From the NCBI RefSeq assembly GCF_008274625.1, contig NZ_VTRU01000009.1:1-64000 (forward strand): 64,000 nt of DNA, written 5' to 3'. This document shows positions 48,337 to 56,600 of this stretch, piece by piece (positions within the stretch are counted from its first letter, which is position 1; each line of letters starts with the position of its first letter). A program made the translations under genes and the position numbers. This DNA comes from Chryseobacterium panacisoli (GTDB taxonomy: Bacteria; Bacteroidota; Bacteroidia; Flavobacteriales; Weeksellaceae). Under the pieces are notes generated by a model. That model was not told where the DNA came from. It made no database searches and saw only the letters and a list, made by a program, of their open reading frames with translations.

Positions 48337-49836
48337 CTATTTAATCTTAAGCACACTCTTAATAAATCTCATATTCAGATAGTCTTCAATGGGAAATATT
48401 TTGGTGAAGTAATTTCCGACATAGATGAGGATCAGAACAACTGCCGGCTTATAAACAAGATTAAGCAGATTGCTGTTGAAGTTAGGAAGAACAATAGCTA
48501 CTGTAATCGCTAAAGTACAGATAATAGAGACAAAAATCATTTCAATGCTTAAAGGAGAAACTTTAAATACAATATAATTGAAAACGATTTTTACGACATT
48601 GTAGATGGTAAGTGAAATTGCGGTGGACAAAGCAATTCCGATCAGTTTAAGATCTGTATTTTTAATGAAATAATAATTAAGTCCAATTGTCAGTCCTGCC
48701 AGTAAAAGCATCACCAGAATATTAAATCTGTAATATTTTGAAAGAGAGATAATATTTCCGTTGAAACCTGTTGCCAGGTCTATCAATACGGCAGAACCCC
48801 AGATCCAGACTACAGGTTCATATTCTCTGAGCATAGTTCCGTTCTTAGGCATGAATTCTGTCAGATAGGGGAATCCAACCATGATGCATGAAAATAAAAC
48901 GGCACCAAGGAAATATAACGTTAAAGAAGTTTTCTTGTGAAACCTGTCCAGCTCTTCCATATCTCCGTCTGCCAGCGTTTTGTTGATGATAGGAGCAGAG
49001 ATATTAAATAACCCAAGCTGTGGAATAGAGATTAATGAGATCAGGGCATATAAAACAGAATAAATTCCTACCTCTTCCATTCCCATAAATTCTCCGATCA
49101 TAAAACTATTGATCGCCAGGTAATTTCCAAAAGTTCCCAGGAATCCGAAGAAACTGTAATTGAAAAATTCTTTCCAGAAATTGTTTTTCTTAAAATAATC
49201 CGTATTAAAATCAAGCTTGATTTTTTCCAGTTTGTTAGTATAATAAATATATCCCAAAAGCATTAAAAAGAATATTCCAAAAAAGAAAGCAAAAGCTATT
49301 TTCTGTGATGTTGCAGCAGTAATATTCTGTGATAAAGCAAAGAAAAAGAGGCAGAAAGCTCCCAGGTTTGCGATTTTCGGAAACAGATTGTCGAAAATAT
49401 TGGAAACCACAATTCTTTTATAATTGGAAGTGTATTTATTGAAAATAGTACAAAACGAAAGAATTAAAATCAGCGGAAGAATCATTTCTTTGATCTTCCA
49501 TGCTTCCGAGTGCCTGAATTTTGGATAAAAATAGGGAAGTATAAAGAATACAACCGTGAAAATAAGAAAGTTGATAAAAACAGTGAGCAGCGACAATGAC
49601 AGCATGTTTTGTTTTTTACCGTCTTTTTCTACCGTATGAAAAAATTTCACGTTTGAATAGGAAATTCCCAGGACTACAAAAGGAACCAGCATTTCTGCAG
49701 TGGGAAGAATGTAGCGCAGCTTTCCATAAAATTCAAAATCATTCGGAAATATGAATATTGCGGAAACTGTGCCCAGCAAAAACCCAATATAACCGATGAT
49801 GGAATATTTGAAGCCTTGTCTCGCTACTACACTCAT
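48337..49836 (-). CDS. Polysaccharide flippase (Wzx/MATE-like, MOP superfamily)
   Basis: 499 residues with about 14 hydrophobic helices, the usual O-antigen-flippase size. The N-terminus ARQGFKYSIIGYIGFLLGTV and the central IPQLGLFNISAPIINKTL match polysaccharide biosynthesis flippases. It would move a lipid-linked glycan across the inner membrane. The FkbM methyltransferase lies upstream with only 9 bases between, so the two share a transcript. It faces the two glycosyltransferase genes convergently, so a small surface-glycan locus is likely. Confidence 0.88.
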   Translation of the reverse strand: MSVVARQGFKYSIIGYIGFLLGTVSAIFIFPNDFEFYGKLRYILPTAEMLVPFVVLGISYSNVKFFHTVEKDGKKQNMLSLSLLTVFINFLIFTVVFFILPYFYPKFRHSEAWKIKEMILPLILILSFCTIFNKYTSNYKRIVVSNIFDNLFPKIANLGAFCLFFFALSQNITAATSQKIAFAFFFGIFFLMLLGYIYYTNKLEKIKLDFNTDYFKKNNFWKEFFNYSFFGFLGTFGNYLAINSFMIGEFMGMEEVGIYSVLYALISLISIPQLGLFNISAPIINKTLADGDMEELDRFHKKTSLTLYFLGAVLFSCIMVGFPYLTEFMPKNGTMLREYEPVVWIWGSAVLIDLATGFNGNIISLSKYYRFNILVMLLLAGLTIGLNYYFIKNTDLKLIGIALSTAISLTIYNVVKIVFNYIVFKVSPLSIEMIFVSIICTLAITVAIVLPNFNSNLLNLVYKPAVVLILIYVGNYFTKIFPIEDYLNMRFIKSVLKIK

Positions 49837-49845
49837 AAAGTTGTT

Positions 49846-50640
49846 TTAAATGTTTTTAGGTATAAAAATAATATTGTTGATGTACTGAGTTTTATTTTTT
49901 TCGTCGTTTGTATTTTGTGTTATGATATCCTCTGTAAGACTTTCCAGGGTAAAGCTGTTTCTGTTCAGATATTTCGCTTTATATCCCCAGCTTATTACTT
50001 CAGATATTTCGTTCCATATAGGAGTCTGGTGGTGTCTTTGTTCCATTTCGACCATTAATGTTGGCATGAACTGTCGGATGGTTTCTCTCGCTCCGAATAG
50101 TGTTTTTATTTCGTTTCCTTCAACGTCTATTTTGATAAAATCAAGCCTTTTGAAATGTTCCAGTGCAGCCCATTCATCCAGTTTGATTACTTTTACTTTT
50201 TCCGTATAGCTTTTTTCTTCTCCTTTTTCTTTGTAAGAAGTGTTTAAAGTACCACGGGAAGCAATTGTTTTTCCGTTAATAATAGGCACTTTGAACTCGG
50301 CCATTATGTTTTCGTCAGAAAGAGCCAGAGGAAAGATATGCATGGCCGGAAAAAGTCTCTTTAATCTGCGGTAAAGCTTTTTATTGGGTTCAAAACCATA
50401 AATGTTATCATGGTTCAAACTGTTCTCCAATTGATAGAGGAAAGTTCCTACATTAGCACCAATGTCCAATATAACAGCATTCTTGGAAAGGTATTCTTTG
50501 ATCCATACCAGTTCCGGTTCTACGTTACGTTCCGAAAAATTATTTTTATTAAGATTATTTAACGTTTTAAAATATCTTTTTTTATAGAAATTCGGACTTA
50601 TGTATTGTAGTTTTTCTGCGATTTTTTGGTATAAAGACAT
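49846..50640 (-). CDS. FkbM-family methyltransferase
   Basis: 264 residues from the ATG at 50640; an upstream TTG at 50664 would place the start inside the -7 region. SAM motif I is AVILDIGANVGTFLYQL near residue 65, with YGFEPNKKLYRRLK, the DFIKIDVEGNEIKTLFGA stretch near 175 and LMVEMEQRHH. FkbM proteins O-methylate sugars or polyketides. Beside a flippase it most likely methylates a surface glycan. A -7 box (TATCTTTG) lies just upstream. Confidence 0.85.
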   Translation of the reverse strand: MSLYQKIAEKLQYISPNFYKKRYFKTLNNLNKNNFSERNVEPELVWIKEYLSKNAVILDIGANVGTFLYQLENSLNHDNIYGFEPNKKLYRRLKRLFPAMHIFPLALSDENIMAEFKVPIINGKTIASRGTLNTSYKEKGEEKSYTEKVKVIKLDEWAALEHFKRLDFIKIDVEGNEIKTLFGARETIRQFMPTLMVEMEQRHHQTPIWNEISEVISWGYKAKYLNRNSFTLESLTEDIITQNTNDEKNKTQYINNIIFIPKNI

Positions 50641-50661
50641 CGTAAGCGTTTTGACGAACAG

Positions 50662-50669
50662 CAAAGATA
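50662..50669 (-). promoter_or_regulatory. -7 box TATCTTTG of the FkbM-flippase operon
   Basis: The minus strand reads TATCTTTG, 22 bases before the ATG at 50640. Confidence 0.5.
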
Positions 50670-50895
50670 AGTAAAAATGTAAAACTTTTCTTAAAAAATG
50701 TTAAATATAATGACTTGATTTTCAATAAGAATTTTTAAAATTTGTTTTTGTAACCTATTGAATTTTTGATCACAGAGACCCCTGCGTATCATGAACATCT
50801 CTTTAAAGCTAACATAGCTCCGGCTCATAATACACCACTCAGTCACTTGTAAAGCTCTGAATTGTCTGTGGTTAAAAAAATCAGCAATAAGGATG

Positions 50896-51561
50896 TTAAA
50901 GAAAAGGTCTATTCAGGAAATCATTGAAAGGCTTCATCAGCTTAAAAATTTTGTTCATATTTTTCACAGCATTTTTATCCAATACTTCCTCGTCTTTTAG
51001 AGAATATACTACAATAAAATTTTTAAGTTTCAGATATTCTCCCATAGGATCCTCCTTTTCGAAACCCTGAGGAATTTTTTTCAGTTTGTCGTCCTGGTCT
51101 AGTTCCGGGAAGTGCTTTTTAAAATCCTTATTATTGAGAATTGTAAGGAAATCATCGCCATACAATGATACTTCTTTACGTACTTCTTTCAGAACGGAAG
51201 ATTCGGGCATATAGATCCCTCCGGCGAGAAAGGATTTTCCGGGCTCCATGTGAAGATAGTAGCCTCCTTTCTGATTGCCTTTTCCCATTCCCAGAGATGC
51301 TCCGAAATTGGTTTTATAAGGAGATTTGTCTTTTGAAAATCTGGTGTCTCTGTAAATTCTGAACAGCGCTTTTTTACTGTCAATTTTAGCAAGCTCTTCA
51401 TCAAAACCTGACATTTCTTTAATTAGTTCATCCAAAAATGAAACAACATTTTGCTGGGATTCTGTGTACAGATTTTTATTTTCATTAAACCATTCACGGT
51501 TATTGTTTTTATTTAATTTGTTTAAAAAATCAAAAGTTTTAGAAGAAATGCTTGCAGACAT
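50896..51561 (-). CDS. DUF2461 (TIGR02453-like) protein
   Basis: 221 residues with the family start FLNKLNKNNNREWFNENKN and the core DTRFSKDKSPYKTNFGASLG, followed by GGYYLHMEPGKSFLAGGIYMP. The family is widespread, cytosolic and of unknown function; it may bind nucleotides or a peptide. It stands alone between a methyltransferase and the efflux operon. No oddity of length or motif is seen. Confidence 0.85.
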   Translation of the reverse strand: MSASISSKTFDFLNKLNKNNNREWFNENKNLYTESQQNVVSFLDELIKEMSGFDEELAKIDSKKALFRIYRDTRFSKDKSPYKTNFGASLGMGKGNQKGGYYLHMEPGKSFLAGGIYMPESSVLKEVRKEVSLYGDDFLTILNNKDFKKHFPELDQDDKLKKIPQGFEKEDPMGEYLKLKNFIVVYSLKDEEVLDKNAVKNMNKIFKLMKPFNDFLNRPFL

Positions 51562-51613
51562 ATTGTGTTAGGTGTTTTTTATTGTTGTTAAGTGAGATTT
51601 ATAAAGGCTTCTC

Positions 51614-51650
51614 AACCCCGAATCCCGAAACCTCGAAACCCGAATCTCAC
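51614..51650. repeat. Short CCCGAA-type degenerate tandem
   Basis: ACCCCGAATCCCGAAACCTC and then GAAACCCGAATC: about four units of a 7-8 base motif between DUF2461 and the MacB permease. A similar short array is at 246-262. Confidence 0.5.
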
Positions 51651-51668
51651 AACTCAAATTTACAAAAA

Positions 51669-52898
51669 CTATTCATATCTCAATGCTTCAATAGGATCAA
51701 GTTTTGAAGCTTTCAAAGCAGGATAATATCCGAAAAACACTCCCGTCACAGCGCAGACAATGAATGAAATAATAATTGAAGATTCCGTAATAAACGTAGG
51801 CCACGAAAGGAAAAAAGTAACCAGTTCCGAAGACAGAATACCTAAAAGGACCCCAAGAATTCCACCAGTGATGCTGATCAATACTGCTTCAATAAGAAAC
51901 TGGTACAGGATGTCTTTACCTCTTGCACCAATAGACATTCTCAGACCGATTTCTTTGGTTCGTTCCGTAACGGATACATACATTATATTCATAATTCCGA
52001 TTCCTCCTACAATAAGCGAAATACCGGCAATAGCAGATAACAGAACTGTCAGAAGCTGGCTGGTAGAACTCATGGTAGAAATAAGTTCAGCCTGAGTCCT
52101 TACACTGAAATCATCGTTGCTTCCATCAGCAGGGAGTTTGTGCTGTTTTCTCAAGATTTCTGAAACCTGGTCGGTAGCCTGCTGTGAAGTGTTTTCACTC
52201 GAAGAAGCTGCATAAATAGTCTGAACATAAGTGATTCCTAAAAATCTTCTCTGAACAGTGTTGAATGGTGCAATAATCACATCATCCTGATCCTGTCCAA
52301 ATGCATTAGATCCTTTTGGAGCCAGGATTCCGATAACTTTCATGGGAACTTTATTGAATCTGATAATGGCCCCAACAGGATCTTCACCGTTGGGAAATAA
52401 ACTGTTGTATACCGTTTGCCCTAAAAGACAGACCTTATTGGAAGATGACACATCTTTTCTGGTGAAAGAATTGCCATTCGCAATGCTCCAGTCTCTGATA
52501 TTGAAATATTCTTCATTCACACCCTGTAATTGAGTAGGCCAGTTATTAGGTCCGTTGATAGACTGTCCATTAGTCTGTACAGCAGGGGAGACATAAGAAA
52601 CATCAGGAGCTCCTTTTGAAATAGCGTCTGCATCTTGAGGTCTCAGAGTCTGTAATCCTGAAGCACCGATTCTGGCCCCTCCGGAAACATTCACATTACT
52701 GGACGGACGTATGGTAATCATATTGGAGCCCATAGAAGAAAGCTGATCACTGATACTTTTTTTTGAACCTTCTCCAATGGCAGTCATTGCAATTACCGAA
52801 GCCACACCAATGATAATACCCAGCATGGTTAAAAATGCACGCAGTTTATTCCGCAAGAGGGCTTTCCAGGCAATTCTAAAGAGGTTTGAGAGGTTCAT
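51669..52898 (-). CDS. MacB-type ABC permease (MacB_PCD/FtsX)
   Basis: 409 residues. An N-terminal helix (LRAFLTMLGIIIGVASVIAM) is followed by a large periplasmic MacB_PCD domain (about 45-270, RPSSNVNVSGGARIGASGLQ and further). Three C-terminal FtsX helices follow, with MNIMYVSVTERTKEIGLRMS and IGARGKDIL. In MacAB-TolC systems MacB pulls substrates from the periplasm by mechanotransmission. E. coli MacB has ATPase and permease in one chain; here they are separate genes. Last gene of the tripartite operon. The substrate is unknown (macrolide, peptide or lipid). Confidence 0.92.
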   Translation of the reverse strand: MNLSNLFRIAWKALLRNKLRAFLTMLGIIIGVASVIAMTAIGEGSKKSISDQLSSMGSNMITIRPSSNVNVSGGARIGASGLQTLRPQDADAISKGAPDVSYVSPAVQTNGQSINGPNNWPTQLQGVNEEYFNIRDWSIANGNSFTRKDVSSSNKVCLLGQTVYNSLFPNGEDPVGAIIRFNKVPMKVIGILAPKGSNAFGQDQDDVIIAPFNTVQRRFLGITYVQTIYAASSSENTSQQATDQVSEILRKQHKLPADGSNDDFSVRTQAELISTMSSTSQLLTVLLSAIAGISLIVGGIGIMNIMYVSVTERTKEIGLRMSIGARGKDILYQFLIEAVLISITGGILGVLLGILSSELVTFFLSWPTFITESSIIISFIVCAVTGVFFGYYPALKASKLDPIEALRYE

Positions 52899-52922
52899 TG
52901 TAATAAAATTTTCAGTTTAAAA

Positions 52923-53672
52923 CTATTTGTAATCATCATTTACCGGAAGGTTTTCGAGAGCTTCTCTGGCAGATTTGATATGATCATTATTGACATCTTT
53001 AATGACTTTCCCATCCCGAAGAGTCACCGTTCTGCTGCTGAAAGTGGCAATATCAGGTTCATGAGTTACAAAAACGATGGTTCGTCCCTGTTTATGCAGA
53101 TCCTGCATGAGTGCCATGATTTCATAGGACGTTCTGGTATCCAGGTTTCCGGTGGCTTCATCTGCAAGGATCATTACAGGTTCGTTTACCAAAGCTCTGG
53201 CAATGGCAACTCTTTGCTGCTGCCCTCCGGACATCTGATTGGGAAGATGATCAATCCTGCTTTCAAGTTTTACCGCAGTCAATGCCTGTATAGCTCTTTT
53301 GTGACGCTCTTCAGTAGATATTTTTGAGTTGTAAAGAAGCGGAAGCTCTACATTTTCTTTTGCTGTGGTTCTTGGAAGAAGGTTATAAGACTGAAATACA
53401 AAACCGATTTTTTGATTTCTGAGAACAGCAAGCTCATCGCGGTCAAGATTCTTAATATTAACCCCATCCAGGCTATAGTCTCCTCCAGAAGGTTTATCCA
53501 GGCAGCCAATAATATTAAGCAGGGTAGATTTTCCGGAACCGCTGCTTCCCATAATGGTCACGAATTCTCCTTTCTCTACTGTGAATGTAACACCTTTGAG
53601 TGCATGAACAACTTCTTCACCCATCTTGAATTCTCTTTTCAGATCCGTGATCTCCAGAATTTTTTCTGCCAT
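52923..53672 (-). CDS. MacB/LolD-type ABC ATPase
   Basis: 249 residues. Walker A is GSSGSGKST near residue 39, the signature SGGQQQRVAIARAL, Walker B MILADEATGNLD and the H-loop FVTHEPD. The Q-loop reads FQSYNLLPRTTAKENVELPL, typical of the LolD/MacB group. It powers the permease encoded 24 bases downstream. Its start codon follows a 12-unit heptanucleotide array that fills the spacer to the adaptor gene. Confidence 0.94.
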   Translation of the reverse strand: MAEKILEITDLKREFKMGEEVVHALKGVTFTVEKGEFVTIMGSSGSGKSTLLNIIGCLDKPSGGDYSLDGVNIKNLDRDELAVLRNQKIGFVFQSYNLLPRTTAKENVELPLLYNSKISTEERHKRAIQALTAVKLESRIDHLPNQMSGGQQQRVAIARALVNEPVMILADEATGNLDTRTSYEIMALMQDLHKQGRTIVFVTHEPDIATFSSRTVTLRDGKVIKDVNNDHIKSAREALENLPVNDDYK

Positions 53673-53687
53673 GACTTTTGTTTTTAA

Positions 53688-53771
53688 TTGCTGGTTGCTA
53701 GTTGTTTGTTGCTGGTTGTTAGTTGCTAGTTGCTAGTTGCTAGTTGCTGGTTGTTAGTTGCAGGTTGCTAG
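53688..53771. repeat. Heptanucleotide tandem array, 12 units
   Basis: Consecutive 7-base units: TTGCTGG, TTGCTAG, TTGTTTG, TTGCTGG, TTGTTAG, then three TTGCTAG, TTGCTGG, TTGTTAG, TTGCAGG, TTGCTAG. It occupies nearly all of the spacer between the adaptor stop codon and the ATPase start codon, within the efflux operon, on the transcribed message. Confidence 0.9.
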
Positions 53772-53796
53772 TTGATTTACTTAGGTTTGATTTGAA

Positions 53797-55059
53797 TTAT
53801 CTTGGTCCGCCGCCGCCACTGTTTCTATTGTTTCCACCACCTCTTCTTTGAGGCATAAATGGGCTTTTAGTCTGCCCGCCGGATGTTTTTTTTGAAAGGA
53901 CTTTATAGCCGGTGATGATATTGTCGTTTTTATTTAACCCTGAAACCACCTGTATTTCGGTGTCATTATCCATTCCTGTTTTTATTTTTTTGCGGGAAAT
54001 GGTACTGTCTTTAGCAATGATCCAGACCGCAGCTTCATTTTTATTTTCAACTCCTTTGTTTTGATTTTTCCATTGTCCTTTTTCATGTTTTTTACCGTTG
54101 GCGAATGGTGAATTTATTTTGTATTTTTTGATAATTAAGCTATCCGGTCTGAAACTGGTTGCAGCTACCGGAATTTTCATGATATTGTCTAAAACCTGCG
54201 TATAAATTGTAATATTTGCCGTCATTCCCGGCTTCAGTTTTAAACCTGAATTATCTGCGTTGATGATGGTGGTATAATTCACCACATTCGATGAGACTGT
54301 AGGATGAAGACGGACTTCTGAGACTTCACCATCAAAGGTCTCATCCGGAAAAGCATCTACTGTAAATGTTGCTTTCTGACCTACTTTTACATTGCCGATA
54401 TCAGCCTCATCTACAGAAGCGCGTACCCTCATTTTGGTAAGATCTTTAGCAATACTGAAAAGGGTAGGGGTACTAAAACTTGACGCAACCGTTTGCCCTT
54501 CACTTACATTCCTGTTGAGTACAGTTCCGTCAATCGGGGAATAAATGTTAGTCAGAGACAGATTTTTATTGGCTGTGGAAAGCTGGGCGTTTACAGACCC
54601 TACCTGTGCTTTCGCGGCATTGTACTGGTTCGTTGCATTATCATAATCTGCTTTACTGATAGCTCCTACTTTGTAAAGCTGTGACTGTCTGTTGATATTA
54701 ATTTCGTTGTAAGCAAGATTGCTTTTTGCATTTTGCAGGTTCGCTTTGATCTGCTGTGACTGGAACTGAAGCAGATCCGGATCTAAAGTAGCCAGCAGTT
54801 GGCCTTTTTTCACTGTAGAATTAAAGTCAACATAAATATTTTTAATGATTCCTGATACCTGAGTACCTACTGCAACGGTATCTACAGGCTGAATGGTTCC
54901 TGTAGCAGTAATGGAATTTGAGATTTCTCCCATTTCAGGCTTTACTGTTTCCAGCTGAATTTTTATTTCTTTTTCTCTGATAAAGAAAAACCAGGCTGCA
55001 CCTATCATAATGATGCCGCCCACAACCCAGTACAACCATTTTTTATTCTTTGTTTTCAT
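53797..55059 (-). CDS. Periplasmic adaptor (membrane-fusion protein, MacA-like)
   Basis: 420 residues. There is an N-terminal membrane anchor (KWLYWVVGGIIMIGAAWFFF). A barrel-sandwich (lipoyl) hybrid follows with ISNSITATGTIQPVDTVAVG and YSPIDGTVLNRNVSEGQTV, flanking a coiled-coil hairpin (about 95-165, FQSQQIKANLQNAKSNLAY). Beta-barrel and proximal domains come next. The end is an unusual Gly/Asn/Arg-rich tail (RRGGGNNRNSGGGGPR). It links the inner-membrane MacB to the outer-membrane TolC. It lies 3 bases after the TolC gene. Confidence 0.93.
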   Translation of the reverse strand: MKTKNKKWLYWVVGGIIMIGAAWFFFIREKEIKIQLETVKPEMGEISNSITATGTIQPVDTVAVGTQVSGIIKNIYVDFNSTVKKGQLLATLDPDLLQFQSQQIKANLQNAKSNLAYNEININRQSQLYKVGAISKADYDNATNQYNAAKAQVGSVNAQLSTANKNLSLTNIYSPIDGTVLNRNVSEGQTVASSFSTPTLFSIAKDLTKMRVRASVDEADIGNVKVGQKATFTVDAFPDETFDGEVSEVRLHPTVSSNVVNYTTIINADNSGLKLKPGMTANITIYTQVLDNIMKIPVAATSFRPDSLIIKKYKINSPFANGKKHEKGQWKNQNKGVENKNEAAVWIIAKDSTISRKKIKTGMDNDTEIQVVSGLNKNDNIITGYKVLSKKTSGGQTKSPFMPQRRGGGNNRNSGGGGPR

Positions 55060-55062
55060 AGC

Positions 55063-56373
55063 TTACTTTAGATTTATAGGGTTACCTGCGTAAAATTCGT
55101 AGATCTGTTTATTGAGTACTGCAGTGTATTTTGCCTGAAGATAATTCTGGACAGACTGTATATAAAGCAATCTTTGCTGCTGAAGCTGTACATAATCAAT
55201 GCTTCCTATTTTCATCTGGGCATTCACAATATCATAACTCTGCTTGCTGATATCCATCTGTTTGAAGGCAGAATCATACTGGGATAAGGCATTCTGAAGA
55301 TTGATGAAAGATTGTTCTACCTGTTGATTAAGGACTGTTTTGGTATTCAGTAAATCAAGATTAGCCTGTTCAATGGCAATTTTTGACTTCTCAATCTGTG
55401 TTTTATAAATTCTGTTATTGTAAATCGGAATTCCAAGGCTTAATCCAATCGGCATATAAAAGTTATTTCCCAACTGATTAAAATAATTTCCATTTCCGTT
55501 GGAATAGTTGGTAGAAATATTTCCTGTCAGACTCAGGGTAGGCTGAATGGAAGCTTTAGTCATCTTCAGATTTGTATTGGAATTTTCTACGTTAAGCTCC
55601 CCGTATTTTACTTCCGGACGTTGATTTTGTGCCAGATTTTGAACTTCCTGCAGGGTTTTCAACTGATCATCTACCATAATGCTGTCGGGTTTTACGATCT
55701 GAAAATCATAAGCTGAAGGCAGCTGAAGGATTTGTTTTAAATTAACAGTATTGGTCCGCAGATTATTTTGAGCAGCTGTTAGGTTATACTGATCCTGGGC
55801 AACTTGTGACTGTATCTGTAGATAATTTAATTTGGAAAGGCTTCCTGCTTTATACAGCTGGTCACCTTGTTTTAATTGAGTTTGGGTTGTTTTCAGCACA
55901 TTTTCAAGAGAAATGATATTTTCCTGATTCATCAGAATATTCAGAAAAGCCTGTGTAATCGTGAGGGTAATGTTGTTTTGTGCTTCCTGAACGGATAAGT
56001 CTGCCATCTGAACCAGTAAATCTTTTGAGACTTCATTGTTTTTAATGTAATTAGCATGATAAAGTGTCATGGAAGAATTGGCCCCGATGCTTTGAGATTG
56101 TGTGCCTGTCATATGAAGACCGTCACTTCCGTTGACGGCAAAAAGTCCTTGTGAAACGGTTCCGTTTAAGTTGGGATATTTTGCATCTTTTGCCTGAAGG
56201 AGATCCTGTTGGGCAGCATTTTTTGAAAGCCTTAGAGAATTAATGGAAATAGTATTCTCTTTTGCGTATTCAATGCAGTTTTCCAGAGTCCAGGCAGCCG
56301 GATAATTGGGTGTTTGGGAAAATATTTCCAAAGCCATACATAAGAATATCAAAAAGGAAAATTTGCGTTCCAT
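55063..56373 (-). CDS. TolC-family outer-membrane efflux protein
   Basis: 436 residues. The signal peptide is MERKFSFLIFLCMALEIFSQ. Two homologous OEP repeats follow, with long helices (SLRLSKNAAQQDLLQAKDAK; QAFLNILMNQENIISLENVL; and in repeat 2 KSKIAIEQANLDLLNTKTVL). The trimer would form the outer-membrane exit duct for the MacAB pump. It is first gene of the operon tolC-macA-macB(ATPase)-macB(permease), all on the minus strand. No clear -7 box was found upstream, only an A+T-rich spacer. Confidence 0.92.
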   Translation of the reverse strand: MERKFSFLIFLCMALEIFSQTPNYPAAWTLENCIEYAKENTISINSLRLSKNAAQQDLLQAKDAKYPNLNGTVSQGLFAVNGSDGLHMTGTQSQSIGANSSMTLYHANYIKNNEVSKDLLVQMADLSVQEAQNNITLTITQAFLNILMNQENIISLENVLKTTQTQLKQGDQLYKAGSLSKLNYLQIQSQVAQDQYNLTAAQNNLRTNTVNLKQILQLPSAYDFQIVKPDSIMVDDQLKTLQEVQNLAQNQRPEVKYGELNVENSNTNLKMTKASIQPTLSLTGNISTNYSNGNGNYFNQLGNNFYMPIGLSLGIPIYNNRIYKTQIEKSKIAIEQANLDLLNTKTVLNQQVEQSFINLQNALSQYDSAFKQMDISKQSYDIVNAQMKIGSIDYVQLQQQRLLYIQSVQNYLQAKYTAVLNKQIYEFYAGNPINLK

Positions 56374-56572
56374 GGTTTTATTTTTGAAAATTCATAAATA
56401 ACACAGAAAAAATCAATCCAATTTAATAAAAAAAAATAATGTTTAACAAGTTTTTAACCTAAGGTTGTTTTTTTTACATTTAATTTTCAAAAAATTAAAA
56501 ATATATTAAAGGATTCTGAATTTAAGATTGTATATTTAAAACTTTATTCAAAAACAAGTCAAATATTTATTG

Positions 56573-56580
56573 TATCTTTG
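56573..56580 (+). promoter_or_regulatory. -7 box TATCTTTG of the DEAD-box helicase gene
   Basis: A TAnnTTTG match followed by CA, 20 bases before the ATG. Confidence 0.6.
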
Positions 56581-56600
56581 CAAAAATTTTAAAATAGTTA

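Noticed and set aside
53688..53771. CRISPR array
   Set aside because: The units are 7 bases with no unique spacers and no cas genes nearby; it is a simple tandem repeat.
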